Below, in pieces: positions 8,392 to 18,403 of a DNA stretch of 64,000 nt (positions are counted from its first letter, which is position 1; each line of letters opens with the position of its first letter). The notes beneath the pieces are model-generated. The model searched no databases. It saw only the letters and a program-made list of their open reading frames with translations, and was not told the DNA's origin. The stretch comes from Anaerolineaceae bacterium oral taxon 439 (lineage in GTDB: Bacteria; Chloroflexota; Anaerolineae; Anaerolineales; Anaerolineaceae): positions 1,550,001 to 1,614,000 of the forward strand of contig CP017039.1 of the NCBI GenBank assembly GCA_001717545.1. Reading direction: 5' to 3'. The translations under genes were made by a program, and so were the position numbers.

Positions 8392-9984
8392 ATGTCGGAA
8401 AAGATTATCATATTTGATACGACGTTACGTGACGGAGAGCAGTGCCCCGGGGCGTCGATGACGTCCGAAGAGAAAATGGAGATCGCGCACGCGCTCGCGC
8501 GGCTCAGGGTCGACGTGATCGAGGCTGGGTTCCCGATCGCGTCCCCCGACGATTTAGCGGCGGTCCGGCGGATCGCGAACGAGGTCGGGGTCTCTCGAAA
8601 CGGTTCGTACGCGCCGGCGATCTGCGGCCTGGCGCGCTGCGCGAGGAAGGATATCGACGCGGCCTGGGAAGCGGTTCGCGGGGCTGACCGTCCGCGAATC
8701 CACGTTTTTATCGCTTCGTCCCCGATTCATATGAAATATAAGCTGCGGATGGAGCCGGCCGAGGTCATTTCCCGGGCCCGGGAGATGGTCGCATATGCGC
8801 ATAGCTTGTGCTCCGATATCGAGTTTTCGCCCGAGGACGCGAGCCGTTCCGAGCCGGAATTCTTATATGAGCTGTTGGGGGCGGCGATCGAGGCCGGCGC
8901 GACGACGCTGAATATCCCGGACACGGTCGGATACGCGACGCCGCACGAATACGGCGAGCTTATCCGCAAGATCCGCGAGCATACGAAGGGGATCGAGAAG
9001 TGTATCCTGTCGACCCATTGTCACGACGATCTGGGCCTGGCTGTGGCGACGACGCTGGCCGGCTGTGAAAACGGGGCGCGGCAGATCGAGGTCACGATCA
9101 ACGGGATCGGCGAGCGGGCGGGGAACGCTTCGCTGGAAGAGGTCGTCATGGCGATTCGGACGCGCGAGTCGTATTATGGGCTGCGGACCGATATCGACAC
9201 GCGGCATCTGGCGCGCGTTTCGCAGATGGTTTCGAATTTTACCGGCTTCCCGATCGCGCCGAATAAAGCGATTGTCGGGCGGAACGCCTTTGCGCATGAA
9301 TCCGGGATTCATCAGGACGGCATGCTCAAAAACGCGCTGACGTACGAGATCATGAAGCCGGAAGACGTCGGCGTCCGCCAGACGAACCTCGTTCTGGGAA
9401 AGCATTCGGGCCGGCACGCGTTGGCGAACCGAATGGCGGAGATTGGGTACAACCTGACCGAAGCAGAGCTCGACGTCCTCTTCGTGAAATTTAAGGATTT
9501 AGCGGATAAGAAGAAGCATATATCCGACTGGGACCTCGAAGCGCTCGTCTCGTCGGATATCCGACAGCTGAATCCCTATTATCAGTTGGACGGGCTGCAG
9601 ATTTCCTGCGGAACGATCGGGATGCCGACCGCGTCGGTTCGCCTGATTTGTCCGGATGGGGAGACGCGGACGGTCGCCGAAATTGGAACGGGTCCAATTG
9701 ATGCCGCGTATAAGGCGATCGACGCGATCGTTCAGGTCGAAAACACGCTGAAGGAGTTCATGATTCACGCGGTTACGGAAGGAATTGACGCGGTCGGAGA
9801 GGTGACCGTTCGGATCGAGAACGCCGTCCCCTCCGCCGAGGTGCATCCGCAGAGCGACGGGGCGAAGACGCTCCTGATCAGCGGGTATGGAGCGAATAAC
9901 GATATTGTCGTGGCCGCGGTCAAAGCGTATTTATCAGCGCTGAATAAGCTTATCGAGATGACGGCGAAGAAGGACAAGGGGTAA
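8392..9984 (+). CDS. leuA: 2-isopropylmalate synthase
   Basis: Condenses acetyl-CoA with 2-oxoisovalerate, the committed step of leucine synthesis. At 530 aa it has the full form: an HMGL-type TIM barrel beginning [16 protein letters not shown], the metal-binding [11 protein letters not shown] near residue 205, [18 protein letters not shown], and a C-terminal allosteric LeuA dimer domain (about 390-525) that senses leucine. The ATG has CAGGAG 8 nt upstream. It is the first gene of leuA-leuC-leuD-leuB and follows the leader and attenuator, so feedback and attenuation control are both likely. Confidence 0.95.
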   Translation: MSEKIIIFDTTLRDGEQCPGASMTSEEKMEIAHALARLRVDVIEAGFPIASPDDLAAVRRIANEVGVSRNGSYAPAICGLARCARKDIDAAWEAVRGADRPRIHVFIASSPIHMKYKLRMEPAEVISRAREMVAYAHSLCSDIEFSPEDASRSEPEFLYELLGAAIEAGATTLNIPDTVGYATPHEYGELIRKIREHTKGIEKCILSTHCHDDLGLAVATTLAGCENGARQIEVTINGIGERAGNASLEEVVMAIRTRESYYGLRTDIDTRHLARVSQMVSNFTGFPIAPNKAIVGRNAFAHESGIHQDGMLKNALTYEIMKPEDVGVRQTNLVLGKHSGRHALANRMAEIGYNLTEAELDVLFVKFKDLADKKKHISDWDLEALVSSDIRQLNPYYQLDGLQISCGTIGMPTASVRLICPDGETRTVAEIGTGPIDAAYKAIDAIVQVENTLKEFMIHAVTEGIDAVGEVTVRIENAVPSAEVHPQSDGAKTLLISGYGANNDIVVAAVKAYLSALNKLIEMTAKKDKG

Positions 9985-9989
9985 AGACG

Positions 9990-11432
9990 ATGGGTGGGGC
10001 AACGTTATTTGATAAGATCTGGAACGCGCATGTCGTTTTGCAGGAGACGGGCGCGCCGCCGGTCCTGTATATCGATCTGCACCTGACGCACGAGGTCACG
10101 TCGCCGCAGGCGTTTCAGGAGCTGCGCTGGCGCGGGCTGAAAATCTGGAACCCCGATCGAAATAAAGCGACGACGGATCACTGCAACCCGACGCGGCTTG
10201 GTCCCGACGGCAGCGAGCATGGCGCGCTGATCTACGCCGACGAGCAGGCGAAATCTCAGATCCTTCAGCAGGAGGCGAATTGCGCCGAGTTCGGGATCGA
10301 CCTCTGCGGACTGGATCATCCATCCCGCGGCGTGATCCATGTTTTCGGACCGGATTTGGGGTTGACGCAGCCGGGAATGACGATCGTCTGCGGCGATTCG
10401 CATACGGCGACGCACGGCGCGTTCGGCGCGGTCGCGTTTGGGATCGGAACGAGCGAAGTCGGGCACGTGATGGCGACGCAATGCCTGTTGCAGCGGAAGC
10501 CGAAAACGATGAAGATCGCGTATCAGGGAACGCTTCCGGAAGGCGTCAGCGCGAAGGATTTGGCGCTGTTTACGATTGCGGCGATCGGGGTTAACGGCGG
10601 AACGGGGTACGCGATCGAGTTCTGCGGCGAAGCGGTCCGGACACTGTCGATGGAAGGGCGGATGACGCTCTGCAACATGGCGATCGAAGCGGGCGCGCGG
10701 ACCGGGATGGTCTCGCCCGACGAAACGACGTTCGCGTACCTGAAGGGCCGGCTGTATGCGCCGGCGGGAGAAGCCTGGGAACGGGCGGTCGCCGAATGGC
10801 GGAAGCTTCCGAGCGATCCAGACGCGGAATATGACCGTGTTGTTGAGATTTCGTTGGCGGAGATCGCCCCGATGGTTACGTATGGGATCAATCCGGCGAT
10901 GGCGATTCGAGTCGACGGGAAGATCCCGGATTCGGCCGCGGCGGCCGCGCCGGGAGCGAAGGACGAAGCCGCGTTCCGGAAAGCGCTGACGTATATGGGG
11001 GTTGAAGCCGGCCGGGGGCTTGGCGATTATCCGGTTGATTCCGTTTTTATCGGCTCGTGTACGAACGGGCGGCTGGAGGATTTGCGCGCCGCGGCGGAAA
11101 TCCTGCGAGGGAGGAAGGTCGCGGCCGGAGTCGATACGATCGTTGTCCCGGGATCGGGCGCGGTCAAGCGCGCGGCCGAGGCGTTGGGGCTGGATCGGAT
11201 TTTTACGGACGCCGGCGCGGAATGGCGCGAACCGGGATGCAGCTTGTGCCTGGCGATGAACGGGGATTTCGTCGCGAGCGGAAAGCGTTGCGTCAGTACG
11301 AGTAACCGCAATTTTGAAGGGCGTCAGGGACCGGGGGCACGGACGATTTTAGCCTCGCCGGCGACCGCCGCGGCTTCGGCGGTTTGCGGGCATGTCGCCG
11401 ACCCGCGCGCGTTGATGGGAGGGAAATCATGA
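9990..11432 (+). CDS. leuC: 3-isopropylmalate dehydratase large subunit
   Basis: Aconitase-type subunit that, with LeuD, isomerises 2- to 3-isopropylmalate. It contains the three Cys ligands of the catalytic [4Fe-4S] cluster: C357 in FIGSCTNGR and C417/C420 in [27 protein letters not shown] and [20 protein letters not shown] are family signatures. It starts 5 nt after leuA, and its stop overlaps the leuD start (ATGA). The length of 480 aa is close to the usual 465-475 of the bacterial LeuC branch. Confidence 0.95.
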   Translation: MGGATLFDKIWNAHVVLQETGAPPVLYIDLHLTHEVTSPQAFQELRWRGLKIWNPDRNKATTDHCNPTRLGPDGSEHGALIYADEQAKSQILQQEANCAEFGIDLCGLDHPSRGVIHVFGPDLGLTQPGMTIVCGDSHTATHGAFGAVAFGIGTSEVGHVMATQCLLQRKPKTMKIAYQGTLPEGVSAKDLALFTIAAIGVNGGTGYAIEFCGEAVRTLSMEGRMTLCNMAIEAGARTGMVSPDETTFAYLKGRLYAPAGEAWERAVAEWRKLPSDPDAEYDRVVEISLAEIAPMVTYGINPAMAIRVDGKIPDSAAAAAPGAKDEAAFRKALTYMGVEAGRGLGDYPVDSVFIGSCTNGRLEDLRAAAEILRGRKVAAGVDTIVVPGSGAVKRAAEALGLDRIFTDAGAEWREPGCSLCLAMNGDFVASGKRCVSTSNRNFEGRQGPGARTILASPATAAASAVCGHVADPRALMGGKS

Positions 11433-12019
11433 AGGCGTTTACGACGTTGACTTCGACGGTTCTGAACCTGCCGGTGGATCATATCGACACGGATCAGATC
11501 ATCCCGGCGCGTTTCCTGAAGACGACGGAGAAGACCGGATTCGGCGAAAACGCGTTTCATGATTGGCGCTATCGCCCCGACGGAACGGAGAACCCGGATT
11601 TCGCGATGAATCGCGAGCCGGGACGATCGGCGAAAATTCTTTTTACCGGCGATAATTTCGGCTGCGGAAGCTCGCGGGAACATGCTCCCTGGGCGATTCT
11701 TCAGGCTGGCTTCGACGTCGTTATCGCGCGCGGATTCGCCGATATTTTCAGCAACAACAGTCGTAAAAACGGATTATTGCTGATAACGCTGCCAGAGAAT
11801 TCGTATCATGAGCTGAAATTGGCGCTGGCGGAAGACGGCGGGAAACGGATGACGGTGGATCTCCCGGCGCAGGCGATCGCCTATGGCTCGCTTCGGCTGT
11901 CGTTCAAAATCGATTCGTTTTATAAAATGTGCCTGCTCCAGGGGCTGGACGATTTCGGGTACATCCTGAAAAACGCGGACGCGATCCGCGCGTTTGAGTT
12001 GAAAAATGGAAAACGATAG
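11429..12019 (+). CDS. leuD: 3-isopropylmalate dehydratase small subunit
   Basis: Swivelling-domain partner of LeuC, 196 aa. It begins [20 protein letters not shown] and carries [10 protein letters not shown] and [15 protein letters not shown], the substrate-recognition loops. The ATG at 11429 overlaps the leuC stop, which ensures coupled translation of the heterodimer; the open frame upstream of it lies inside leuC and is not used. It is followed after 12 nt by leuB. Confidence 0.94.
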   Translation: MKAFTTLTSTVLNLPVDHIDTDQIIPARFLKTTEKTGFGENAFHDWRYRPDGTENPDFAMNREPGRSAKILFTGDNFGCGSSREHAPWAILQAGFDVVIARGFADIFSNNSRKNGLLLITLPENSYHELKLALAEDGGKRMTVDLPAQAIAYGSLRLSFKIDSFYKMCLLQGLDDFGYILKNADAIRAFELKNGKR

Positions 12020-12031
12020 GATAGATTTGAT

Positions 12032-13099
12032 ATGGAAATGAAGATTGCGCTTTTCCCGGGAGATGGGATCGGTCCGGAGGTTATCGAGGCGGCGAAACGG
12101 GTCCTTGACGCCGTTGCCGTGAAACGGGGCCATTCGATTATCTATGAGCGGTTCCTGATCGGCGGCGCGTCGATCGACCGAACCGGATCGGCGCTGACGG
12201 ACGAGACGATCGACGCGGCGAAAAAATGCGATTCGATCCTTTTAGGCGCGGTCGGCGGTCCGAAATGGGATTGTCCGGACGCGGCCGTCCGCCCGGAACA
12301 GGGGCTGCTGCGGCTGCGGAAGGAGACCGGCGCGTTCGCGAATTTACGCCCGGTGAAGACGTACGAACGGCTGTATGCGATGAGCCCGATTAAGAATGAA
12401 GTCCTGCGTGACGCGGATATTCTGGTGATCCGCGAGCTGACCGGCGGGATCTACTTCGGGCGGAAGGAGCGCGGCGTCGATTCTTCCGGGGTCGCCTGGG
12501 CTGTGGACGAGCTGCGGTATTCGGCGGCGGAGATCGAGCGCGTTTTGGAACTGGCGTTCCGGATGGCGCGCGGACGGCGGCGGCGGGTCATGTCGGTCGA
12601 TAAGGCCAACGTTTTGGATTCGTCCCGTCTCTGGCGGAAGACGGCGAACGCGGTTCACGAGCGTTATCCGGATGTCCGGCTGGACCATGTTCTGGTGGAT
12701 ACGGCGTCGATGAGGCTGGTTTCGAATCCGCGCGAAATCGACGTGATGGTAACGGAGAACATGTTCGGGGATATCCTGACCGACGAAGCGTCCGTCCTGG
12801 CCGGGTCGATGGGGATGCTCCCGTCGGCTTCGATCGGCGATGAGTCTCCTGGTATATACGAACCGATTCATGGCTCCGCGCCGGATATCGCAGGGAGAGG
12901 AATTGCGAATCCGCTCGGCACGATCCTGAGCGCAGCGCTGATGCTGCGGTATGCGTTCGGACTGAACGACGAGGCGGCGGCGATCGAGACCGCCGTCGAG
13001 CGTACGGTTGGGAATGGCGAACTCCCGGCGGACCTGGGCGGCAAGGCCGGGACGCAGGCGACAACGGATCAGGTCTTAGCACAGCTTGCCGCGCTGTAA
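12032..13099 (+). CDS. leuB: 3-isopropylmalate dehydrogenase
   Basis: NAD-dependent oxidative decarboxylase completing the leucine branch (355 aa). Features are the N-terminal GDGIGPEV, LLRLRKETGAFANLRPVK, the Lys/Tyr catalytic region around RELTGGIYFG, MVTENMFGDILTDEAS for metal binding, and the adenine-binding HGSAPDIAGRGIANP. It is the last gene of the operon and is followed by a strong terminator shared with the convergent foldase gene. Confidence 0.95.
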   Translation: MEMKIALFPGDGIGPEVIEAAKRVLDAVAVKRGHSIIYERFLIGGASIDRTGSALTDETIDAAKKCDSILLGAVGGPKWDCPDAAVRPEQGLLRLRKETGAFANLRPVKTYERLYAMSPIKNEVLRDADILVIRELTGGIYFGRKERGVDSSGVAWAVDELRYSAAEIERVLELAFRMARGRRRRVMSVDKANVLDSSRLWRKTANAVHERYPDVRLDHVLVDTASMRLVSNPREIDVMVTENMFGDILTDEASVLAGSMGMLPSASIGDESPGIYEPIHGSAPDIAGRGIANPLGTILSAALMLRYAFGLNDEAAAIETAVERTVGNGELPADLGGKAGTQATTDQVLAQLAAL

Positions 13100-13128
13100 A
13101 CAGCACGCCGCGGATCAAAAAAAGCATA

Positions 13129-13165
13129 AAAAAAGCGATGGGGCAACTGCCATCGCTTTTTGCTT
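13129..13165. terminator. Bidirectional terminator between leuB and the PpiC gene
   Basis: AAAAAGCGATGG paired with CCATCGCTTTTT around a seven-base loop (GGCAACTG region), between two convergent genes, with A- and T-runs on both sides. Confidence 0.88.
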
Positions 13166-13188
13166 GGATTCCTTCGAACGCTTCGAGG

Positions 13189-14445
13189 TTACGGCTTTTT
13201 CGTCGGTTCCGCCGTTGCTTCCGAAGCTGCCGCGCCGTCGGCGGGTTTTTCGGTCATTGCGCCGGTCTCATCACCACTCGTTTCCATCGCTGCGTCTTCG
13301 GCGCTGTTATCTTCGACCGGAATTTCGGTCGGGGTCGGCTCAACCGGTTCAAAGACTGGCTCGGTGACGACGACCTTGTCCGCCGCGCCGGTCTTCACGA
13401 TTTCATATCCAGCCGAAATATCTTCGAACCAGGCTTCGTAAACAGCGGTCTGCGCTTCTTCGAGCGCGCTTCCTTCCATGGGGCGGAGCTCTTTCCCGTC
13501 TAAAGCGATAATATGGTAACCGAAATCGGTCTTGACCGGATCGCTGATTTCGCCCGGATCGAGCGCAAACGCGGCTTCTTCAAACGGCAGAACCATCATG
13601 CCTTTGCTGAACCAGCCAAGATCGCCGGAATTGTCTTTATTTCCCGTGTCCAGCGAGTTTTCGGCGGCCAGCGTTTCCCAGCTTTCGCCCGCGGCGAGTT
13701 TTTCGAGGATTGCCGAGGCTTCTTCTTTTGTTTTCACGAGAATATGGCGCGCTTTGACTTCTTCCTGCTCATAGACTTCGTCGGATTGGTTCAAGACGTA
13801 TTCGCGCAGCTTCTCTTCGAGGATCAGGGAGCGAAGATCTCCCTTGAAGAAATCGACCGTGAACGCGTCTTTGACGAAGGCGCTGAAGTATTCGTCAACT
13901 TTGTTGCGGAATTCGAGCTCCTTGTTGATCTCCGGCTCCGTGCTGATCCCTTCGCCGCCGAGCGAATCGAGCGTATCGGACGAGGCTTCGCCTCCTTCCG
14001 GGCTGGCCGCGGTTTCAAGCTCGACTTCGGCGTCGGCTCCGTAGCCAAAGATATCTTTCAGGCGCGTTTCGACCTCTTCGTCGCTGACGCTGAGCCCGGC
14101 TTTCTCGGCTTCGGCGGCGACGATGACCTGATGCGCGGCGTTGGCCAGGACGATCTCCCTGATTTTTTCGGCGCCGTTTTCGCCGAGGATGTCGACGAAC
14201 TGCTGGTTGAATTCGTCGTCAATCGCCATCCCGTACATCCGGTAAATCGTGACGTAATAGTTGTATTGCTGGATGAGGTTGAAGCGATAGAATTTCGCGC
14301 TTTCGACGTACTGATCGACGGTAAACGGGATGTCGTTGACCGTTTGGACAACGTCGGACTGCGCGAATGCGGTCCGAACAGGGGCGATGAATCCGAGGAT
14401 CAGGATCATCGCTAAGATAATTTGAAGTGCTTTATTTAATTTCAT
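13189..14445 (-). CDS. Secreted SurA/PrsA-like peptidyl-prolyl isomerase
   Basis: Extracytoplasmic folding factor of 418 aa. The signal peptide is MKLNKALQIILAMILILGFI then APVRTAFA. A SurA_N-like helical region (to about 240) is followed by a parvulin/PpiC rotamase domain (KARHILVKTKEEASAIL, SLDTGNKDNSGDLGWFSKG, DPVKTDFGYHIIAL). The last 70 residues are a low-complexity Pro/Thr/Glu/Ala tail, typical of wall-spanning regions. There is no lipobox. The start at 14445 gives the signal peptide; a TTG 42 nt upstream is open but less likely. Confidence 0.88.
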   Translation of the reverse strand: MKLNKALQIILAMILILGFIAPVRTAFAQSDVVQTVNDIPFTVDQYVESAKFYRFNLIQQYNYYVTIYRMYGMAIDDEFNQQFVDILGENGAEKIREIVLANAAHQVIVAAEAEKAGLSVSDEEVETRLKDIFGYGADAEVELETAASPEGGEASSDTLDSLGGEGISTEPEINKELEFRNKVDEYFSAFVKDAFTVDFFKGDLRSLILEEKLREYVLNQSDEVYEQEEVKARHILVKTKEEASAILEKLAAGESWETLAAENSLDTGNKDNSGDLGWFSKGMMVLPFEEAAFALDPGEISDPVKTDFGYHIIALDGKELRPMEGSALEEAQTAVYEAWFEDISAGYEIVKTGAADKVVVTEPVFEPVEPTPTEIPVEDNSAEDAAMETSGDETGAMTEKPADGAAASEATAEPTKKP

Positions 14446-14658
14446 TTTCTTACAGTTCCATTCTCTGATCGTTAGTTTGCGAAGCAATTGTAAAACGAAA
14501 ATGACGGATTTCCGGATTTTCAGAAGTTAATAGTTCATTAAATACATGTATAGAAAACTTCAGACGAAGCTCAGGGCGTCGAGCCCGCGCTTGAAAATAA
14601 CCCGGAGGCAGCCGCCGTACGGCGCCGCCTCCGGGGTCAACGCAGACGCCCGCGAGAT

Positions 14659-15027
14659 CTATGAACCGGTCGTCAGGATTTCGTCGGCCGCTTCCGCCGA
14701 TGCGGAGCCGGCGGACTGGATTTTCCGCTGCGTTCGGGAGAGGAAATCCTTGCCGCGCTCGGCCAGCGTGTCCGACTGTTCTCTCGCGATCTCGGCGAAT
14801 TCGTTGATTTTGCCAACGGCGCTGTTGGTTGCGACTTCCGCCTGCTTATAAACGTTGTCGATCGAACGGTTGGCGCTGTTGATCCATTCTTCCGATTTCC
14901 CGCGGATCAGCGACCGGGTTTCTTCGCCGCTTTTCGGCGCGTAGAGGATCGACACGACCGCGCTCGCGACGCAGCCCGCGATAAACCCGACGACAAAATA
15001 TTCAAACCCGTTATCTTTTTCTGACAT
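14659..15027 (-). CDS. YtxH-family membrane-associated protein
   Basis: A 122-aa protein with an N-terminal membrane segment (FVVGFIAGCVASAVVSILYA) followed at once by PKSGEETRSLIRGKSEEW, the diagnostic YtxH (gas-vesicle/general-stress-like) motif. A long amphipathic helix with coiled-coil character follows. YtxH proteins are envelope or stress-associated with unknown biochemical role. It is co-directional with and 10 nt downstream of another small membrane protein, the usual pairing with DUF948-like proteins. Confidence 0.75.
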   Translation of the reverse strand: MSEKDNGFEYFVVGFIAGCVASAVVSILYAPKSGEETRSLIRGKSEEWINSANRSIDNVYKQAEVATNSAVGKINEFAEIAREQSDTLAERGKDFLSRTQRKIQSAGSASAEAADEILTTGS

Positions 15028-15037
15028 TTATTTCTCC

Positions 15038-15484
15038 TTATTTCCTGTGGAACAATAATGAACCGATTTTCCTGATCCCCGCGACTTTGGAGCCGACGGA
15101 AATTGCTGGCGAAACGAACTTATCGTTCATGAAGGCGACTGTGCCTTTGACGTTTTGAACCGTTTCCTTCGTCGTATTCAGGATCGGCCTGATCTCGGTA
15201 CGGAGGAGACCGGTTAACGCGGAAAGCTGATAGATCAGGACGAAAATCGATCCGATCAGGATCAAGGCGGACGTCGCGCTGACGACGATCGCGATATTTT
15301 TAGCTTTTTCAACGGTTTCGCTGTTTGCGAAGATCATGATGGTAATCAGCGCCGTGATCAGGATCACGATCACAATCGCCGCGATGAGCCAGCGCCGTCC
15401 GCCGGAGGAGCCAGCGCCGTCCTTCTCCGGCGGCTGCTGGATGTATTCGTAATTGGTTTTGTCCGCTGTCTCTTGTTCCGTCAT
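15038..15484 (-). CDS. Small membrane protein (DUF948-like)
   Basis: 148 aa starting MTEQETADKTNYEYIQQPPE. Two membrane segments (WLIAAIVIVILITALITIMIF and NIAIVVSATSALILIGSIFVLIYQL) precede an amphipathic region (LRTEIRPILNTTKETVQNVK) like DUF948 proteins, which pair with YtxH. The ATG at 15484 has GAGG 8 nt upstream; a longer N-terminus is open but has no ribosome site. The function is unknown; the pair is probably an envelope-stress module. Confidence 0.6.
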   Translation of the reverse strand: MTEQETADKTNYEYIQQPPEKDGAGSSGGRRWLIAAIVIVILITALITIMIFANSETVEKAKNIAIVVSATSALILIGSIFVLIYQLSALTGLLRTEIRPILNTTKETVQNVKGTVAFMNDKFVSPAISVGSKVAGIRKIGSLLFHRK

Positions 15485-15677
15485 GAACGCTGCCTCGGGT
15501 CTTTCAGGGATTCGCAATTTCGCTTCGGTCTTTTCACTTAGTGATTATACATGAAAAGTTTGAAAAGTTTTATTTGAAATTCGTCTGAGCGCAGGAGACG
15601 GCTGCGCTTTGCTATGAAAAATGCGGATGGCCGAGCTTTGCCTCATGCGAATTTTCGGGTTTCGGCGATATTCCTAT

Positions 15678-15683
15678 TATAAT
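15678..15683 (+). promoter_or_regulatory. -10 box of the pfkA-ppx-ppk operon
   Basis: A perfect TATAAT 54 nt before pfkA. The -35 region (TTTCGG, about 17 nt upstream) is poor. It is the only good promoter element in the gap. Confidence 0.45.
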
Positions 15684-15736
15684 TACAAGAAGGAAGGAAT
15701 TCGTTCCGACAAGGTTCCAGGGAGAGGAAGAGAAAA

Positions 15737-16837
15737 ATGGGGCTGTGCGTTGGCATGTTGACGAGCGGCGGCGATTGCCAGGGGCTGAATTCGGCGATGC
15801 GTGGCGTCGCGAAACGACTTTATGAGGCGGATCGGGATACGCGGGTTATCGGGTTTACCGACGGATACGCAGGACTGATGAATCGGAATTATCGGGAGAT
15901 GGCTTATTCCGATTTTTCGGGAATCCTGACGTTAGGCGGAACGATTCTCGGAACCTCGCGGCAGCCGTTCAAAACGGTGAATAATCCGCTCGATCCGGAG
16001 AAGAAGGACGGTCCGACGCGGGCGGAGGCGATGATCCGGACGTATAAGGAGCTTAAGCTGGACGCGCTCGTTATCTTAGGCGGAAACGGGTCGCATAAAA
16101 CCGCGCACATGCTTTCGGAGCGGGGCCTCAATATTATTACGATTCCCAAGACGATCGATAACGATCTGGCCGAAACGGACATGACGTTCGGGTTCCAGAG
16201 CGCGGTCAATATCGCGACCGAAGTCATTGACGGGATCCATACGACGGCGACGTCGCACGGCCGCGTTTTCATCATTGAAATCATGGGACATAAAGTCGGC
16301 TGGCTGACGCTTTACGCCGGGATCGCCGGCGGGGCCGACGTGATCCTGATCCCGGAGATTCCCTACGATCCGATGGCGATTGTTAAGGCAATTAAGAAGC
16401 GCGAAGCGGACAGGAAGCGATTTTCGATTATTGCGATTGCCGAAGGGGCGAAATCCAAAGAAGAGGCTGCGCTGTCGAAAGCGGACTATATCGCTCGGAT
16501 CACGAAGTCCGCGAATTTATCGGTCGCGTACCGCTTGGCGGCGTTGCTGGAAAAGATGATGGTGCGCGAGATCCGCTGCGTCGTCCCGGGTCATTTCCAG
16601 CGCGGCGGGACGCCTTCGGCTTACGATCGCGTGCTGACGACGGCGCTGGGGGTGAAAGCCGGGGATTGTATTCTGTCGAAGAAGTTTGGCCTGATGATGG
16701 CCGTGCGGAACAACGCGATCGTCACTGTCCCGCTCAGCGAAGTCGCGAATAAGCTGAAAGCGATTCCCGCGGATCATTACCTGATCGAGACGGCGCGGAA
16801 GACCGGTATTTATTTTGGCGATGAGAAAACGATATAA
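15737..16837 (+). CDS. pfkA: 6-phosphofructokinase
   Basis: Phosphorylates fructose 6-phosphate, the committing step of glycolysis. At 366 aa it has LTSGGDCQGLNSAMRG, LGGNGSHKT (residues 114-122), IPKTIDNDLAETDMTFG with the catalytic Asp141, and the substrate loop IIEIMGHKVGWLTLYAG. The donor-site residues correspond to Gly104 and Lys124 of E. coli numbering (G118, K138 here), a combination described for the long, group III ATP-dependent enzymes that are close to PPi-PFKs. The usual Asp of GGDG is Asn117. It is directly followed by ppx with no gap. Confidence 0.9.
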   Translation: MGLCVGMLTSGGDCQGLNSAMRGVAKRLYEADRDTRVIGFTDGYAGLMNRNYREMAYSDFSGILTLGGTILGTSRQPFKTVNNPLDPEKKDGPTRAEAMIRTYKELKLDALVILGGNGSHKTAHMLSERGLNIITIPKTIDNDLAETDMTFGFQSAVNIATEVIDGIHTTATSHGRVFIIEIMGHKVGWLTLYAGIAGGADVILIPEIPYDPMAIVKAIKKREADRKRFSIIAIAEGAKSKEEAALSKADYIARITKSANLSVAYRLAALLEKMMVREIRCVVPGHFQRGGTPSAYDRVLTTALGVKAGDCILSKKFGLMMAVRNNAIVTVPLSEVANKLKAIPADHYLIETARKTGIYFGDEKTI

Positions 16838-18382
16838 ATGAACGCGAAGAAAAATATAGCAGCCGTGATCGACGTCGGGTCACATGAGACCTCGCTGCGG
16901 ATTGCGCGTCTGGTCCGCGGAAGTGCGCCTGTTTTGATCGATGAAGTCTCCCGGACGATTCCTGTCGGCGTCGATACGTTTACAACCGGGAAGATCAGTC
17001 AGGTTAACCTGACGCAGATTGTCGACGTGCTGAACGATTTTAAGGATAAGCTGAAGGAGTATCGCGTGACGACGTTCCGCGCTTTTGCTTCGAGCGCGTT
17101 TCGCGAGGCGACGAACGGGAGCTACGCTATTGAACAGATTTTTATCCGGACCGGAATCCGGGTCGAAATTCTTTCGAACAGCATGGATAATAAATATATT
17201 CAGATCGCGGTTTCGGAAGGACTGCCAGGGTTCGCCGCGCTGGCGGATCAGGGCTGCGTTATCCTGGTGATTGGATCGGGTTCGATTCAGCTGACGCTGT
17301 ATCATGGCGGACAATATATTAACTCGCAGCATTTCCGCCTCGGCGTGCTGCGTGTCCGCGAGCTGTTAGGGAGTCTCGAACGCGTTTCACCCGATTTTAA
17401 CGCGCTCCTGGCGGAGTATATTTCCGGTGCGCTGAACTACTATCGCGCGATCAACTCGCGGCAGTCCGATTTTCAGAACCTGATCGTGATCGGCGGATCG
17501 CTGCGCTATATGAAGTATGTCGCGAAGTGGGATCTGGCGGACGGCGAGACGATTTCGACCGGAGATTTCCTGGCGCTGCTCGAACGGCTGAAGACGCGGG
17601 AACGGAGGATTTTAGCCCGCGTCGCGCAGATCCCGACGGAGCATGAATCTCTCCTGATCCCCGGCGGGGTGGTCATGGAAGAGGTCCTGGCGTTTACCGG
17701 CGTTGAGAAATTTTACATGCCGAATCTGGATTTAATCGACGGCGTTTTATTTGAAATGAGCCATGAGTATTACCGGACGAAGTTTATCCGTGATCCGTAC
17801 AAGAATATGGAAGAGGCGGCGCATCATCTCGCTCGTCGGTACCGGACGGATAAATTTCATGTTCGCCATGTTCAGAAATTAGCGGAGCGCCTGTTTGATC
17901 TGACCGAGAAGTTTCATAATCTTGGCGTAACCGAACGGCGTTACCTGTCGCTCGCGGCAATTTTGCACAATATCGGCAAATACGTCAGCATGTACGACGA
18001 CGGGATCCGCGCGTTTAATATTATCAATTCAGCCGAGCTGATCGGGTTGGACGACGCTGAAAAAGAAATGGTGGCGCTGATCGCCTGTTTTCATAACGGG
18101 CATGTTAATTATGATGAGCCGATGTTAAGCAGATTTACCGAGGCGGAGCGGATCGTGATCCTGAAGCTGACCGCGATCCTTGCCGTCGCGAATTCGCTTG
18201 ACGCGGGCCATAAACAGAAGCTGGAAATCCTTTCCGCCAAGACGGCGAACGACAAGTTCCTGCTGACCGTCAGCGCGAACCGGGACGCGACGATTGAAAA
18301 TTGGAACTTTAGTCATCATACGGCGCTGTTCGCCGATTTATTCGGGTATAAACCGGTCCTGCGCGTCAGGCGAACGCTTTAG
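16838..18382 (+). CDS. ppx: Exopolyphosphatase / pppGpp phosphatase family protein
   Basis: A 514-aa Ppx/GppA protein. The N-terminal ASKHA fold starts AAVIDVGSHETSLRIARL (phosphate-binding loop 1); the second loop is LVIGSGSIQLTLY near residue 145. A C-terminal HD-type region has HNIGKYVSM and HNGHVNY. It releases Pi from polyphosphate ends or acts on pppGpp. Its ATG touches the pfkA stop, and ppk follows after 21 nt, so synthesis and breakdown of polyphosphate are co-transcribed. The canonical Glu of the second motif is replaced (GSGS rather than GGGS with a nearby Glu), so activity should not be taken for granted. Confidence 0.82.
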   Translation: MNAKKNIAAVIDVGSHETSLRIARLVRGSAPVLIDEVSRTIPVGVDTFTTGKISQVNLTQIVDVLNDFKDKLKEYRVTTFRAFASSAFREATNGSYAIEQIFIRTGIRVEILSNSMDNKYIQIAVSEGLPGFAALADQGCVILVIGSGSIQLTLYHGGQYINSQHFRLGVLRVRELLGSLERVSPDFNALLAEYISGALNYYRAINSRQSDFQNLIVIGGSLRYMKYVAKWDLADGETISTGDFLALLERLKTRERRILARVAQIPTEHESLLIPGGVVMEEVLAFTGVEKFYMPNLDLIDGVLFEMSHEYYRTKFIRDPYKNMEEAAHHLARRYRTDKFHVRHVQKLAERLFDLTEKFHNLGVTERRYLSLAAILHNIGKYVSMYDDGIRAFNIINSAELIGLDDAEKEMVALIACFHNGHVNYDEPMLSRFTEAERIVILKLTAILAVANSLDAGHKQKLEILSAKTANDKFLLTVSANRDATIENWNFSHHTALFADLFGYKPVLRVRRTL

Positions 18383-18403
18383 ACCGCGGTTGGGCCTGAG
18401 AAG

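Noticed and set aside
13513-14415. 300-codon plus-strand frame opposite the PpiC gene
   Set aside because: The minus-strand gene has a signal peptide and parvulin motifs; the plus frame is Phe/Asp/Gly-rich shadow sequence.
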